From the NCBI RefSeq assembly GCF_002269345.1, contig NZ_CP022889.1, positions 2,522,501-2,586,500 of the forward strand: a stretch of 64,000 nucleotides of DNA, written 5' to 3'. The position numbers and the translations under genes are program-made. This DNA is from Tsuneonella mangrovi (GTDB taxonomy: Bacteria > Pseudomonadota > Alphaproteobacteria > Sphingomonadales > Sphingomonadaceae). Below are positions 43,837 through 53,309 of this stretch, one piece after another (within the stretch, counting starts at the first letter, position 1; the number at the start of each line of letters is the position of its first letter). Below the pieces are notes generated by a model. That model worked only from the letters and a program-made list of their open reading frames with translations, had not been told where the DNA came from and made no database searches.

Positions 43837-45645
43837 TTGGACAACCAGCGTAATCTCCTCCTCGCCGTAGTGCTTTGCGGTTTGCTGCTCTTCGGATGGG
43901 AGGCCGTGGTGCAACGGATCTATCCGCAACCGGCCGAACCGGCGAAAGCGGTTGCCGCGGCAGCCTCCCCCACCGCGATCCCGGGGGGCAGCACCGAGGC
44001 TGCCCCTGCGGAAGGTGCGACCAACGCGCCCAAGCACAAGCCGACGCGCGAAGGCGGGCTCGACGATCCCAAGCTCGAAGCGGTCGAATCGCGCGATCTC
44101 AAGACCGAACTGGTTTCGCCCGAGCGGGTGAAGATCGATGCGCCCGAAGTGGCCGGCTCGATCGACCTTGTCGGCGCACAGATCGACGACCTGACGCTCA
44201 CCAAGCACAGCCAGAGCGTGGAGAAGGACAGTGGTCCCGTCCGGCTGTTCTCGCCCGACGGCACGCCGGCGCAGTATTTCGCGCAGTTCGGCTGGATCGG
44301 GCAGGGCGTGAAGGTGCCCGACGGCAAGACCGTGTGGCAGGCGAGCGACGGCCCACTGACGCCTTCCAACCCGGTTACGCTGACATGGAACAACGGGCAG
44401 GGCCAGAATTTCCAGATCGAGTTTTCGGTAGATGACAAGTACCTGATCACCGCGCGCCAGACGGTCTCCAACACCAGCGGCGGCAGTATTGCGGTGCGGC
44501 CCTATGCGCTGATCAACCGCACCAGCTCCACCGCCAGCCTCAGCACCTACACGCTGCATTCGGGCCCGATCGGCGATTTCGGCAACGGGGTGGATTTCGG
44601 GACGGACTACAAGGACGTGGCCAGTGCAGGTTCGGTCACGCCGTCGGGCAAGGCCTCGTGGATCGGGTTTACCGATATCTATTGGCTGTCCGCGCTGGTG
44701 CCGCAGTCGAACGCGCAGGTCGACACGGACTTCCGCGCGCTCGGCAACGACATTTTCCGCGCCGACGTGATCTACGATTCGCTGACCGTGCCGAGCGGCC
44801 GCCAGATCGCCCGCACCACACAGCTGTTCGCTGGCGCGAAGGAAAGCGATGTCCTCAAAGCCTACGAAGATGCCGGCATCCCGCAGTTCAGCAACGCGAT
44901 CGACTGGGGCTGGTTCGGGGTGGTCGAAAAGCCGATCCTGTGGCTCCTCAAACACCTCTATGCGTTCGCCGGCAACTTCGGCCTGGCGATCATCCTGCTG
45001 ACACTGATCGTGCGCGGGGCGATGTTCCCGATCGCGCAGAAGCAGTTCGCCAGCATGGCGGCGATGAAGGCGATCCAGCCCAAGATGAAGGCGCTGCAGG
45101 AACGCTACAAGGACGACAAACAGAAGCAGCAGCAGGAAGTGATGGCGCTCTACAAGGCGGAAGGGGTCAACCCGCTCGCCGGATGCCTGCCGATGCTGTT
45201 GCAGATCCCGATCTTCTTCGGGCTCTACAAGGTGCTGATGTTGTCGATCGATATGCGCCACAAGCCGTTCATCCTGTGGATCAAGGACCTTTCCGCGCCC
45301 GATCCGCTGCACGTCCTCAACCTGTTCGGGTTGCTGCCGTTTACCCCGCCTGGGTTCCTCGGCATCGGCGTGCTCGCGATCCTGCTGGGCATCACGATGT
45401 TCCTCACCTTCCGCCTGAACCCCAGCGCGATGGACCCGATGCAGCAGAAGATGTTCAACTTCATGCCGTGGGTGCTGATGTTCGTGATGGCGCCGTTTGC
45501 GGCGGGGCTGCTTCTTTACTGGATCACCTCCAACCTGCTGACGCTGACGCAGCAGCAGTATCTCTATTCGAAGCACCCGCAGCTGCGCGCGCAGGCCGAC
45601 AAGGACAAGGCCGATCGCGAGCAGGCGAGCAAGGCCAAAGGGTGA
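43837..45645 (+). CDS. yidC: Membrane protein insertase YidC
   Basis: 602 residues, start TTG 43837. N-terminal anchor helix (LLLAVVLCGLLLFGW), a Pro/Ala linker, a large periplasmic beta-supersandwich domain (about 80-350), then the conserved five-helix insertase core from YAFAGNFGLAIILLTLIVRGAMFPIAQKQF, with NPLAGCLPMLLQIPIFFGLYKVL, and FNFMPWVLMFVMAPFAAGLLLYWITSN. The tail is Lys-rich. Inserts Sec-dependent and -independent inner-membrane proteins. Overlaps the next gene by four bases (GTGA). Confidence 0.98.
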   Translation: MDNQRNLLLAVVLCGLLLFGWEAVVQRIYPQPAEPAKAVAAAASPTAIPGGSTEAAPAEGATNAPKHKPTREGGLDDPKLEAVESRDLKTELVSPERVKIDAPEVAGSIDLVGAQIDDLTLTKHSQSVEKDSGPVRLFSPDGTPAQYFAQFGWIGQGVKVPDGKTVWQASDGPLTPSNPVTLTWNNGQGQNFQIEFSVDDKYLITARQTVSNTSGGSIAVRPYALINRTSSTASLSTYTLHSGPIGDFGNGVDFGTDYKDVASAGSVTPSGKASWIGFTDIYWLSALVPQSNAQVDTDFRALGNDIFRADVIYDSLTVPSGRQIARTTQLFAGAKESDVLKAYEDAGIPQFSNAIDWGWFGVVEKPILWLLKHLYAFAGNFGLAIILLTLIVRGAMFPIAQKQFASMAAMKAIQPKMKALQERYKDDKQKQQQEVMALYKAEGVNPLAGCLPMLLQIPIFFGLYKVLMLSIDMRHKPFILWIKDLSAPDPLHVLNLFGLLPFTPPGFLGIGVLAILLGITMFLTFRLNPSAMDPMQQKMFNFMPWVLMFVMAPFAAGLLLYWITSNLLTLTQQQYLYSKHPQLRAQADKDKADREQASKAKG

Positions 45646-46295
45646 GCGAGGAAGCGGAGGCCGCGCAAGCGGAACTGACCGAGCGGGCGCGCAAGCTGTT
45701 CGCCGGGCCGGTCGGCTTCCTGCTGTCGGCTCCGCAGCTCCACTTCCTGCCCGAGCCGGAGGTGCCCGAGGTGGCGTTTGCCGGACGCTCGAACGTCGGC
45801 AAGTCTTCGCTGCTCAACGCACTGACCGGCCGCAAGGCGATCGCCCGCACTTCGGTGACGCCGGGTCGCACGCAGGAGCTCAACTTCTTCGACGTGGGCG
45901 ATCCGTTGCAACTGCGGCTGGTCGACATGCCCGGCTATGGCTTTGCCAAGGCACCGGTGAAAGTGGTCGAGAAGTGGAAGCGGCTGGTGCGCGATTTCCT
46001 GCGCGGGCGGCAGGTGCTGAAGCGCACGCTGGTGCTGGTCGATTGCCGCCACGGCCTCAAGGACGTGGACCGCGAGATGATGAAGATGCTCGACGAGGCG
46101 GCGGTTGGTTATCGCCTGGTCCTGACCAAGGCCGACAAGGTCAAGGCGAGCGAACTGGAGAAAGTCCGCGCTGCCGTGGAGGCCGAAGCGCGCAAGCACT
46201 CTGCCGCCTATCCGCTGATCCACGTGACTTCGAGCGAGAAGGGCATGGGCATCGCAGAGCTACGCGCCGCGGTGCTGGAGGACGCGGAGAGCTAG
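45642..46295 (+). CDS. engB: GTP-binding protein EngB/YsxC
   Basis: 217 residues, start GTG 45642. Essential GTPase in 50S assembly. G1 GRSNVGKSS, G2 region TPGRTQEL, G3 DMPGYGFA, G4 TKADKV are all present, and the C-terminus ends SSEKGMGIAELRAAV. Coupled to yidC. Convergent with an FAD oxidoreductase, 12 bases away. Confidence 0.97.
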   Translation: MSEEAEAAQAELTERARKLFAGPVGFLLSAPQLHFLPEPEVPEVAFAGRSNVGKSSLLNALTGRKAIARTSVTPGRTQELNFFDVGDPLQLRLVDMPGYGFAKAPVKVVEKWKRLVRDFLRGRQVLKRTLVLVDCRHGLKDVDREMMKMLDEAAVGYRLVLTKADKVKASELEKVRAAVEAEARKHSAAYPLIHVTSSEKGMGIAELRAAVLEDAES

Positions 46296-46307
46296 TGAGG
46301 CGCTGCC

Positions 46308-47735
46308 TCAGGCAATCGAAGCGTCGGCCTCGGCGAAGTGGAGCAGTTCCTCGCGGGTCGGTCCCGGGAACATGCCGCGCATGGTCGCTGGATCGATTGC
46401 TGGCGTCGACTTCAGCTTCGCCGCAACGTCCTCCTGCGCGAAGATTTCCTCGAGGTGGTTGAGCCCGCAAATATAGGCGAGACCCGCCTTGTACATCGTC
46501 GCATCGCTGCCCATCAACGCCAGCATCTTCGAATAGGCGGCCTCCTTGGCACTGATCGTACGTTGCACGACGGTCCCCAGCCTTTCGGCCTCGACGTTGG
46601 AGAAGCGTTGCATGTCGACCATGGCCTGGTCGCGGAACCACGGAGCGACTGTGCTTTCCGTCTTCGCATCGAAGATCCTTGCAAGGGCAGCACGGTCCTC
46701 GCCCGCTTCGCGTATTGCGTCGCGCAGGCAAACCGCGTGCTTGACGCCGGTTGAGATACCTCGCCCGGCATTCGGGTTGGTACAGGCCCAAGCGTCCGCC
46801 ACCGCGACGAAGCCCAGCGCCACCGGTTTTCCATCGACCACGAAGCGCCGGTAGCGGTCGAGCGCGCCGGTCATTATCACGATGTCGGAGATCGGCTCGC
46901 CGTTGAGCCATCCCGCCTGGGCTGGGTGTGCGGCCACCACCCGGGTCCACACCTCGGGGTGCTTGAGCGCTCGCAGGTCCCGGTCCGCCGCACTGACGCA
47001 CAGCGTGACCGACCAGGTGTCGTTGTCGCCCGGCAGGACGAGTATCGAAATCGTCGGATAGTGGACATTCAGTGGTGTGGTGATCGCCGGCATCGTGCCG
47101 GTGAAATAGCGCGTAAAATAGGTGAACTTGCTGTCGGATTTTTCTTCGATCGGTGCCGGCGCGCCGATATCTGCCAGCCACTGCGGACTGCGGCTCGCCC
47201 GTCCGCTGGCATCGACCACCAGTTCGGCCCTAACCGGATCGCCGTCCTTGGGAACGACCCCGTTCACTTCCAGCACACCGTTTTCAGTCTTTCCCGGCAC
47301 GAGCGCGGTGATCGGTGCCCCTCGAGCTATGGCAATGCGCGGGTTCTTGTCCACCGCCTTGCGGAAGGCCCATTCGGCCATCGGTCGCCGCGTACTGTAG
47401 CACCAGAACTGGTGATCGGCGAATGCCTCGATCTGGTCGCGAAATGACGCGGGCAGCGGCTGGGTCAGATCGAGATAGATCGCGCCGGCATCGATCAGCA
47501 TCTGCTCGACCGCGGGAAATTCGCGTTCCAGCACGACACGGAGAGCCGGTTGCAGCAGGTGCGGCTGGCGAAACTGGCCGACACCCTTGCGGATCCAGTC
47601 GTCCCACGCCGAGCGGGGATCCTCGGGTATCGGGTTGGCATCCTGCTCGAACACGGTCACGCGGTGCCCATCGGCATCAAGCAACAGTGCTGTGGCGAGG
47701 CCGCAGATTCCGCCGCCTACGATCGCAACTTCCAT
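46308..47735 (-). CDS. FAD-dependent oxidoreductase (monooxygenase-like)
   Basis: 475 residues. Rossmann FAD motif VAIVGGGICGLATALLLDADG at the N-terminus (GxGxxG with E further on in FEQD), and a second FAD-binding block DAWACTNPNAGRGISTGVKHA. The tryptophan halogenase motif WxWxIP is absent. Probably an aromatic or polyketide hydroxylase or ring-modifying enzyme, substrate unknown. Start ATG 47735 has GGAGG six bases upstream; Met at 47741 is a less likely alternative. No biosynthetic cluster adjoins it. Confidence 0.82.
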   Translation of the reverse strand: MEVAIVGGGICGLATALLLDADGHRVTVFEQDANPIPEDPRSAWDDWIRKGVGQFRQPHLLQPALRVVLEREFPAVEQMLIDAGAIYLDLTQPLPASFRDQIEAFADHQFWCYSTRRPMAEWAFRKAVDKNPRIAIARGAPITALVPGKTENGVLEVNGVVPKDGDPVRAELVVDASGRASRSPQWLADIGAPAPIEEKSDSKFTYFTRYFTGTMPAITTPLNVHYPTISILVLPGDNDTWSVTLCVSAADRDLRALKHPEVWTRVVAAHPAQAGWLNGEPISDIVIMTGALDRYRRFVVDGKPVALGFVAVADAWACTNPNAGRGISTGVKHAVCLRDAIREAGEDRAALARIFDAKTESTVAPWFRDQAMVDMQRFSNVEAERLGTVVQRTISAKEAAYSKMLALMGSDATMYKAGLAYICGLNHLEEIFAQEDVAAKLKSTPAIDPATMRGMFPGPTREELLHFAEADASIA

Positions 47736-47962
47736 CGGCATCCTCCACCGTGAGCCCGGCCCGGGCATCAAAGATTCAACGCAGATTCGTCAGCGACCCG
47801 ATACAGTCGGATGCAGCAGCCATAGGCAAGGAGGGTCATCGAAGCAATTTGTTCCGCTTCGGTTTGGCGAGCAGGCAACAGCTTGGCGACGGGGACAATC
47901 GGGTCGTTAGCGGCTGGTCCGCTTTTGGCCCAAAAATTCAGCAAACTGCTGTCGCCCGTTGT

Positions 47963-48382
47963 CTAGGTCGCAAACAGCATCGCGTCGTCGGCAAAGGCTT
48001 TCATTTCCAGTGCGTTGCCGCTGGGGTCTCGGAAGAACATCGTCGCCTGTTCGCCGGGCAGCCCCTTAAAGCGGATGTGCGGTTCGATGCCGAAGGCAAC
48101 GCCAACGGCGGTCAGCTTGTCGGCCATTTCCTGCCAGCGCTCCATCGTCAGCACCACGCCGAAGTGCGGCACGGGCACGTCGTGACCGTCGACCGGGTTC
48201 GATGCCGTGTCTCCGCCGCCGCCAGGGGCGAGGTGCGCGACGATCTGGTGGCCGAAGAAGTCGAAGTCGATCCACTCCTCGCTGCTGCGCCCCTCCGGGC
48301 AGCCAAGCAACTCGCCGTAGAAAGCGCGGGCTTCGGCAAGATCGCGGACGGGGAAGGCGAGGTGGAACGGGCGCAGGTTCAT
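47963..48382 (-). CDS. VOC-superfamily protein, glyoxalase/dioxygenase-like
   Basis: 139 residues, two VOC modules: [24 protein letters not shown] and [20 protein letters not shown], closing [27 protein letters not shown]. Candidate metal ligands are His7, His in VPHFGV and Glu in LEMKAF. Closest in wording to VOC proteins annotated as extradiol-dioxygenase-like. Reaction unknown. Start ATG 48382, divergent from the GST gene. Confidence 0.88.
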   Translation of the reverse strand: MNLRPFHLAFPVRDLAEARAFYGELLGCPEGRSSEEWIDFDFFGHQIVAHLAPGGGGDTASNPVDGHDVPVPHFGVVLTMERWQEMADKLTAVGVAFGIEPHIRFKGLPGEQATMFFRDPSGNALEMKAFADDAMLFAT

Positions 48383-48500
48383 GCGAATGCATTAGTCGCG
48401 TGGGCCGCAAAATCCTATCGATTCCCGTCCTCGGATCGTTCAGTCTCGACAGCGCCACGATGAACGCCTAGTGCCCCGACCCGGTGGAAAAGGAAGTCGC

Positions 48501-49169
48501 GTGAAGCTCATCATCGGCAATCGCAATTACTCGAGCTGGTCGCTGCGCGGGTGGCTCGCGTGCAAGCAGTCGGGCCTCGCGTTCGAGGAACTGACGGTCA
48601 ACATCAGCGGCGAGGACTGGGAAGAAGCCAAGCGCGCGATGGGCGAAGTCCAGCCGAGCCACGGCAAGGTCCCCGTACTGTGGGAGGGCGATGCGGTGGT
48701 GTGGGACAGCCTGGCGATCCTCGAGTTCCTCGCCGACCGGGTCGGGCGCGACCGGTTCTGGCCCAAGGACGACGTCGCGCGCGGGATGGCGCGAGCGATG
48801 GTCGCGGAAATGCATTCGAGCTACCTTGCGCTGCGCCGCGGGCTGCCGATGAACGTGCGGGCACGCCACGAGGGAGTGCAGCTGTCCGATGCGGTGAAGG
48901 CCGATATCGTGCGCATCCTCCAGCTGTGGGCCGAAGCGCGCGCGCGATTCGGGCGCGGTGGACCGTTCCTGTTCGGCACGTTCGGTGCGGCGGACGTGTT
49001 CTATGCGCCGGTGGTCAGTCGCTTCGTGACCTATGGGGTGGTGGTGCCGGGGTTCGCCCAGGCCTATATCGACGCGGTATGGGAACACGACTGGATGCAG
49101 GCCTGGATCAAGGGCGCAGAAGACGAACAATGGGTTATCGAACAATGGGATACCGTACCCGTGGCCTGA
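48501..49169 (+). CDS. Glutathione S-transferase
   Basis: 222 residues. Thioredoxin-like N-domain opening KLIIGNRNYSSWSLRGWLA (Ser pair at the usual catalytic place), SHGKVPVLWEGDAVVWDSLAILEFLA with the Glu/Asp-Ser glutathione contact, then an all-helical C-domain. Start GTG 48501 with AAGGAAG upstream. The 3' end overlaps the next gene by 40 bases in another frame. Substrate not known; a GSH producer (gshA) is 17 kb away. Confidence 0.92.
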   Translation: MKLIIGNRNYSSWSLRGWLACKQSGLAFEELTVNISGEDWEEAKRAMGEVQPSHGKVPVLWEGDAVVWDSLAILEFLADRVGRDRFWPKDDVARGMARAMVAEMHSSYLALRRGLPMNVRARHEGVQLSDAVKADIVRILQLWAEARARFGRGGPFLFGTFGAADVFYAPVVSRFVTYGVVVPGFAQAYIDAVWEHDWMQAWIKGAEDEQWVIEQWDTVPVA

Positions 49170-50044
49170 TCGCGCTTGCTGCTGCGGCGGTGCTGGCTTG
49201 CCTGCCCCAAGCCGCCTTCGCGTGGGGTGGATACGGCCACCGGACAACTGCCGCGATCGCGATGGACAACGTCTCGCCCGCCACGCGCCGGGCGATCGTG
49301 CGCTTGCTGGCGCACAGCCGCGAGCTGGGCACGCCCGATTGCCCGGTCCATTCGCTCGAAGACGCGTCGGTCTGGCCCGACTGCATCCGCAAGGAACGCT
49401 GGCGCTGGGGCTACACCGCACCGTGGCACTACCAGGACGAACCGGTGTGCGAGGATTATTCGGTGCGCCGGAATTGTGCCAATGGCAACTGCGTGTCTGC
49501 GCAGATCGAGCGCAACGAACGGATCCTGGCCGACGAACGCCTTCCCGCTGCACAGCGGCTGGCGGCCTTGGCCTTCGTGGTGCATTTCATCGGCGATATC
49601 CACCAGCCGCTTCACTCGGCCGACAACGAAGACGACAAGGGCGGAAATACCCGTCGGGTGGACTATGGCATCGTGCCCGACCTCAACTTTCACTCGATCT
49701 GGGACACAACGCTGACCGAGCGCGCAATCTCGAGCGCCAATCCGCCGCTGGTGCGTCGTTATTCGCCAGCCGAGAAGGCCGCGTTGGGTGGCGGTACGCC
49801 CGCCGACTGGGGGCGCGAGAGCTGGACGATCGCAAAGGACTTTGCCTATCGCGAGGCGTTCGGACGCGATCCGTGCGCGACGGGTGCCGCGCCGACGCCA
49901 GAGCATGGCGCGCTCAGCCAGCAGGCGATCGTTGCTGCGCTGCCGGTGATCGACGAGCGGATCGAGCAGGCGGGCATCCGCATCGCGCAGGCGCTCGACA
50001 AGGCGTTTGCGCCGGGCCCGCTGCCGCCGCCGGCAAGGAACTAG
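49130..50044 (+). CDS. S1/P1-type zinc nuclease
   Basis: 304 residues. Secreted single-strand nuclease family. Signal peptide ends AAFA before WGGYGHR, giving the mature N-terminal Trp that binds zinc; other ligands sit in HSLEDASVWPD, FVVHFIGDIHQPLHSADNEDDKGGN and LNFHSIWD. Two near-identical starts (MGYRT at 49130 and again at 49145) come from a 15-base repeat whose differences are all at codon third positions; either may be used. The first Met is inside the GST gene. Confidence 0.92.
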   Translation: MGYRTMGYRTRGLIALAAAAVLACLPQAAFAWGGYGHRTTAAIAMDNVSPATRRAIVRLLAHSRELGTPDCPVHSLEDASVWPDCIRKERWRWGYTAPWHYQDEPVCEDYSVRRNCANGNCVSAQIERNERILADERLPAAQRLAALAFVVHFIGDIHQPLHSADNEDDKGGNTRRVDYGIVPDLNFHSIWDTTLTERAISSANPPLVRRYSPAEKAALGGGTPADWGRESWTIAKDFAYREAFGRDPCATGAAPTPEHGALSQQAIVAALPVIDERIEQAGIRIAQALDKAFAPGPLPPPARN

Positions 50045-50054
50045 GCCACGCGGC

Positions 50055-50522
50055 CTAGGGGAGCCGCTCGGTCGGGTAGCGGGAACCGTCCTTGTGGGCG
50101 TATCCGTCGGGGTCGAACTGCATGTCGATATCGGGATAGTCTCCGCGGTCCTTGCTCTCGTCGCCCGCACTGACGACGACGAAGGTGCAGTCCGCGTTTG
50201 TGCGGTTTTGCAGGTGATGGCCGTTTTGGACCCCGGCAGGCCATGCAGCGACGTCGCCGGGCCGCATCACGGTCTCGCCGCCATCCTCTACCAGCACCGC
50301 TTCGCCGGTCACCATCACCAGCAGCTCGTCCTCCTCGCTGTGCCAGTGCCGCTGCGAGGACCACGCACCGGGCTTCAGCACAACATGGCTCGCGCCGAAC
50401 CGGGTCAGGCCGGATGATGGCGCCAAGCGGCGATACCAGCGCCCCGCCACTGGTTCGTCGAACGGGGGCGGATATCCTGTCGCGTTGGACTGCGGGATAG
50501 CGTCGAGATCAAGCTTGGGCAC
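50055..50522 (-). CDS. Cupin-domain protein
   Basis: 155 residues, start GTG 50522 with GGAG seven bases upstream. Cupin barrel with HWHSEEDELLVMVTGEAVLV (motif 1 with His/His/Glu) and the second motif GDVAAWPAGVQNGHHLQN (His). Ends in a charged tail with DIDMQFDPDGYAHKDGSRYP. Reaction unknown. Convergent with the nuclease (11-base gap) and divergent from dapE (53 bases). Confidence 0.88.
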   Translation of the reverse strand: MPKLDLDAIPQSNATGYPPPFDEPVAGRWYRRLAPSSGLTRFGASHVVLKPGAWSSQRHWHSEEDELLVMVTGEAVLVEDGGETVMRPGDVAAWPAGVQNGHHLQNRTNADCTFVVVSAGDESKDRGDYPDIDMQFDPDGYAHKDGSRYPTERLP

Positions 50523-50575
50523 GGCGGTCTCCGAACGGCTGGATTGCGTTGCGCTGCTGGTATAGCTCTGGGTCG

Positions 50576-51718
50576 ATGACCGACGCCAGCACCACCGCAT
50601 CCGTTGCTGAAATGGCCGAACGCCTGATCGCCTGCCCCAGCGTCACGCCTGCGCAAGGGCTGGTGTTTGATGCACTGGAGCAAATGCTCGCGCCGCTCGG
50701 GTTCGCGATCGATCGCTTCGTGGCCGGCGAGGCGCCGGACGGGCCGGTGGAGAACATGCTCGCGGTGCGCGAGGGTCCGAAGGGCAGCAGGCACTTCGCT
50801 TTCGCTGGTCACTTGGACGTCGTGCCGCCGGGCGAAGGCTGGACCAGCGCACCGTTCGCTCCCGAAACGCGCGGCGAACTGCTCTATGGGCGCGGCGCGG
50901 TCGACATGAAGGGCTCGATCGCCTCGATGGTCGCGGCGGTGGCAGATCTGCCCGCCGATGCGGGGACGATCAGTTTCATTATAACCGGCGACGAGGAGGG
51001 CCCCGCCGTCTTCGGCACCCGCGCGCTGATCGATCGGATGCGCGAACGCGGCCTGCAGCCCGACTTGTGCCTGGTGGGCGAGCCGACCTCGGTCCACCGG
51101 CTTGGCGACATGGTCAAGATCGGGCGGCGCGGATCGGTCAACATCTGGCTCGAGGTCGAGGGCACGCAGGGCCACGTCGCCTATCCGCACAACGCCGACA
51201 ACCCGATCCCCAAGCTGGTGGCGATGCTCGCCGAGCTCGACGCGCTGGTGCTCGACGAAGGGACCGAGTGGTTCCAGGCATCGAACCTCGAAATCACCGA
51301 GCTCGAAGTCGGCAACACCGCGCACAACGTGATCCCGGCGCTTGCCAAGGCACGCATCTCGATCCGGTTCAATGCGTTGCACACCGGGGCCGAGTTGGCC
51401 GCGAGAGTCACCGAGATCGCCGAGAAGCATGGCGGCAGGGCCAGGCCGATCATTTCGGGTGAAAGCTTCCTCACCCCGCCGGGCGAGTTCTCGCAGATCA
51501 TCTGCGATGCCGTGGAGGTCGAGACGGGCATCGTGCCGGAGCTTTCCACCAGCGGCGGCACCTCCGACGCGCGGTTTCTCAAGGATGTCTGCCCAGTGAT
51601 CGAGTTCGGCTTGTGCAATGCGACGATGCACAAGCGCGATGAAGCGGTTGCCCTCCCTGATCTGGCTACTCTCGCCCGGATCTACGCACGGATTGCGCGG
51701 GCGGCGCTGGCGCATTGA
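50576..51718 (+). CDS. dapE: Succinyl-diaminopimelate desuccinylase
   Basis: 380 residues. Zn peptidase-family (M20) enzyme making LL-diaminopimelate for lysine and peptidoglycan. Zinc and catalytic motifs: FAGHLDVVPPG (His, Asp), YGRGAVDMKG (bridging Asp), ITGDEEG (catalytic and metal Glu), LVGEPTS, and the closing His in CNATMHKRDE. GRRGSVNIWLEVEGTQGHVAYPH is the dimerisation-lid segment. ATG 50576. Same pathway as lysC. Confidence 0.97.
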   Translation: MTDASTTASVAEMAERLIACPSVTPAQGLVFDALEQMLAPLGFAIDRFVAGEAPDGPVENMLAVREGPKGSRHFAFAGHLDVVPPGEGWTSAPFAPETRGELLYGRGAVDMKGSIASMVAAVADLPADAGTISFIITGDEEGPAVFGTRALIDRMRERGLQPDLCLVGEPTSVHRLGDMVKIGRRGSVNIWLEVEGTQGHVAYPHNADNPIPKLVAMLAELDALVLDEGTEWFQASNLEITELEVGNTAHNVIPALAKARISIRFNALHTGAELAARVTEIAEKHGGRARPIISGESFLTPPGEFSQIICDAVEVETGIVPELSTSGGTSDARFLKDVCPVIEFGLCNATMHKRDEAVALPDLATLARIYARIARAALAH

Positions 51719-51785
51719 TGGCCCACTGATTGCGCCGGCGCGCCCGCGCTGTTAGCAAAGCCGTCGGACGCACAAGGGGAATACG

Positions 51786-53168
51786 ATGCCATCTGCTGAA
51801 TCAGCCGACACTGCGGTGCCGGACAGGCCCACTTCTGCCATCGGCTGGCTGCTGCATGCACTGTCGCGCCATCTCACGGCCTGCATCATGGTCGGGCTGG
51901 TGCTGGGCATATTCATGGGCTGGCTTGTCCATCAGGGCTTCCTGTCGGCGATCATGACCGACGAGCACTGGGTGCGCAGCTTCCAGATGCTGTCGACGAT
52001 CTTCCTCAACCTCATCAAGATGCTCGTCGCGCCGTTGGTGCTTGCGACGATCGTCGCGGGCCTCGCGCACATGGGCGACAGCACCGCGGTGGGGCGGATT
52101 GGCCTGCGCGCGATCAGTTGGTTCATCGTCGCCAGCCTCGTCTCGATCAGCCTCGGGCTGGTGCTGGTCAACCTGTTCCAGCCGGGGGCGGGGGTCGATA
52201 TCACCGCATCGACCCATGCCATCGGCGAGGTCAAGAAGCTCGATTTCTTCGAGTTCATCGAACACGTCTTCCCCAAGAACGTGATTGGTGCGATGTATGA
52301 CAACAACGTCCTGCAAATCCTTGTTTTTGCGTTGTTTGCTGGTGTCGGTCTGACCGCGCTGGGCGAACGCGGCAAGCCGCTGGTGCGCGGGGCGGAGGCT
52401 CTCGCCGACCTGATGCTGGAGATCACCGGCTACGTCATGCGGTTTGCCCCGTTCGCGGTGTTCGGCGCGCTCGCTAACGTGGTTGCGTCGAACGGCCTCG
52501 GGATACTCGAGGTCTATGCCAAGCTGCTTGGCGAGTTTTATCTTGCGCTGCTGATCCTGTGGACGCTGCTGATCCTGGCGGGCTGGGTGGTGCTGCGCGG
52601 GCGTGCCTTCAAGCTGGTAACCTACGTGCGCCAGCCGGTGCTGATCGCGTTCTCGACCGCATCGAGCGAAGCGGCGATGCCCAAGCTGTTCGAACAGCTC
52701 GACCGGTTCGGTATTCCGCGGCGCATTTCCGGCCTGATGGTCCCGCTTGGCTACAGCTTCAACCTCGACGGGTCGATGATGTACGCCAGCTTCGCGACGA
52801 TCTTCATCGCGCAAGCTTACGGCGTGGAGCTATCGATCGGCACCCAGATCGCGATCTTGTTGACGCTGATGGTCAGCTCGAAGGGCATCGCCGCGGTCCC
52901 GCGCGCGAGCCTGGTGGTGATCGCCGCGACGCTGGCGATGTTCGACCTGCCGGTCGAGGGTATCGCACTGGTGCTGGCGATCGATCACTTCCTCGACATG
53001 GGCCGTACCGCCACCAACGTGCTCGGCAACGCGGTGGCGACCAGCGTCATCACCAAGTGGGAAGGTATGCTCCAGCCGATGCGCGACCCCGATCTCGACG
53101 ATCCGGTCGCACCGCACGACACGCCCGAACACGGGCGCCAGGGCCTCAATCTCGAAGGCGGGCAGTAG
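51786..53168 (+). CDS. Dicarboxylate/amino acid:cation symporter (DAACS)
   Basis: 460 residues, inner membrane, about eight helices plus two re-entrant loops. FSTASSEAAMPKLFEQL is the first hairpin loop and MVPLGYSFNLDGSMMYASFATIFIAQAYG the substrate-binding helix; DMGRTATNVLGNAVATSVITKWEG is the C-terminal binding motif. GltP/DctA-like; whether glutamate, aspartate or C4-dicarboxylates are carried cannot be told. Start ATG 51786, 67 bases after dapE. Confidence 0.93.
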   Translation: MPSAESADTAVPDRPTSAIGWLLHALSRHLTACIMVGLVLGIFMGWLVHQGFLSAIMTDEHWVRSFQMLSTIFLNLIKMLVAPLVLATIVAGLAHMGDSTAVGRIGLRAISWFIVASLVSISLGLVLVNLFQPGAGVDITASTHAIGEVKKLDFFEFIEHVFPKNVIGAMYDNNVLQILVFALFAGVGLTALGERGKPLVRGAEALADLMLEITGYVMRFAPFAVFGALANVVASNGLGILEVYAKLLGEFYLALLILWTLLILAGWVVLRGRAFKLVTYVRQPVLIAFSTASSEAAMPKLFEQLDRFGIPRRISGLMVPLGYSFNLDGSMMYASFATIFIAQAYGVELSIGTQIAILLTLMVSSKGIAAVPRASLVVIAATLAMFDLPVEGIALVLAIDHFLDMGRTATNVLGNAVATSVITKWEGMLQPMRDPDLDDPVAPHDTPEHGRQGLNLEGGQ

Positions 53169-53309
53169 GTGCGTTCAGCGTAAGCGGTCTTTTGCCGCAA
53201 CCGGTGGCGCGAGATCGACCGCTTTGCCTTCGATCGTTTCAGCCCCTTTGAATCGTCAGGGTCCGCCGATTTCGGCCGACGGGCGAACATGCCTTCGCGC
53301 AGGATCGGC

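Noticed and set aside
43729-45576. 615-codon open frame opposite yidC
   Set aside because: Its product is low complexity (Arg/His/Asp-rich) with no recognised domain; yidC with its full insertase core occupies the other strand.
47736-47962. tRNA or small RNA in the 227-base gap after the FAD oxidoreductase start
   Set aside because: No cloverleaf, T-loop or CCA-like pattern found by eye; nothing recognised.
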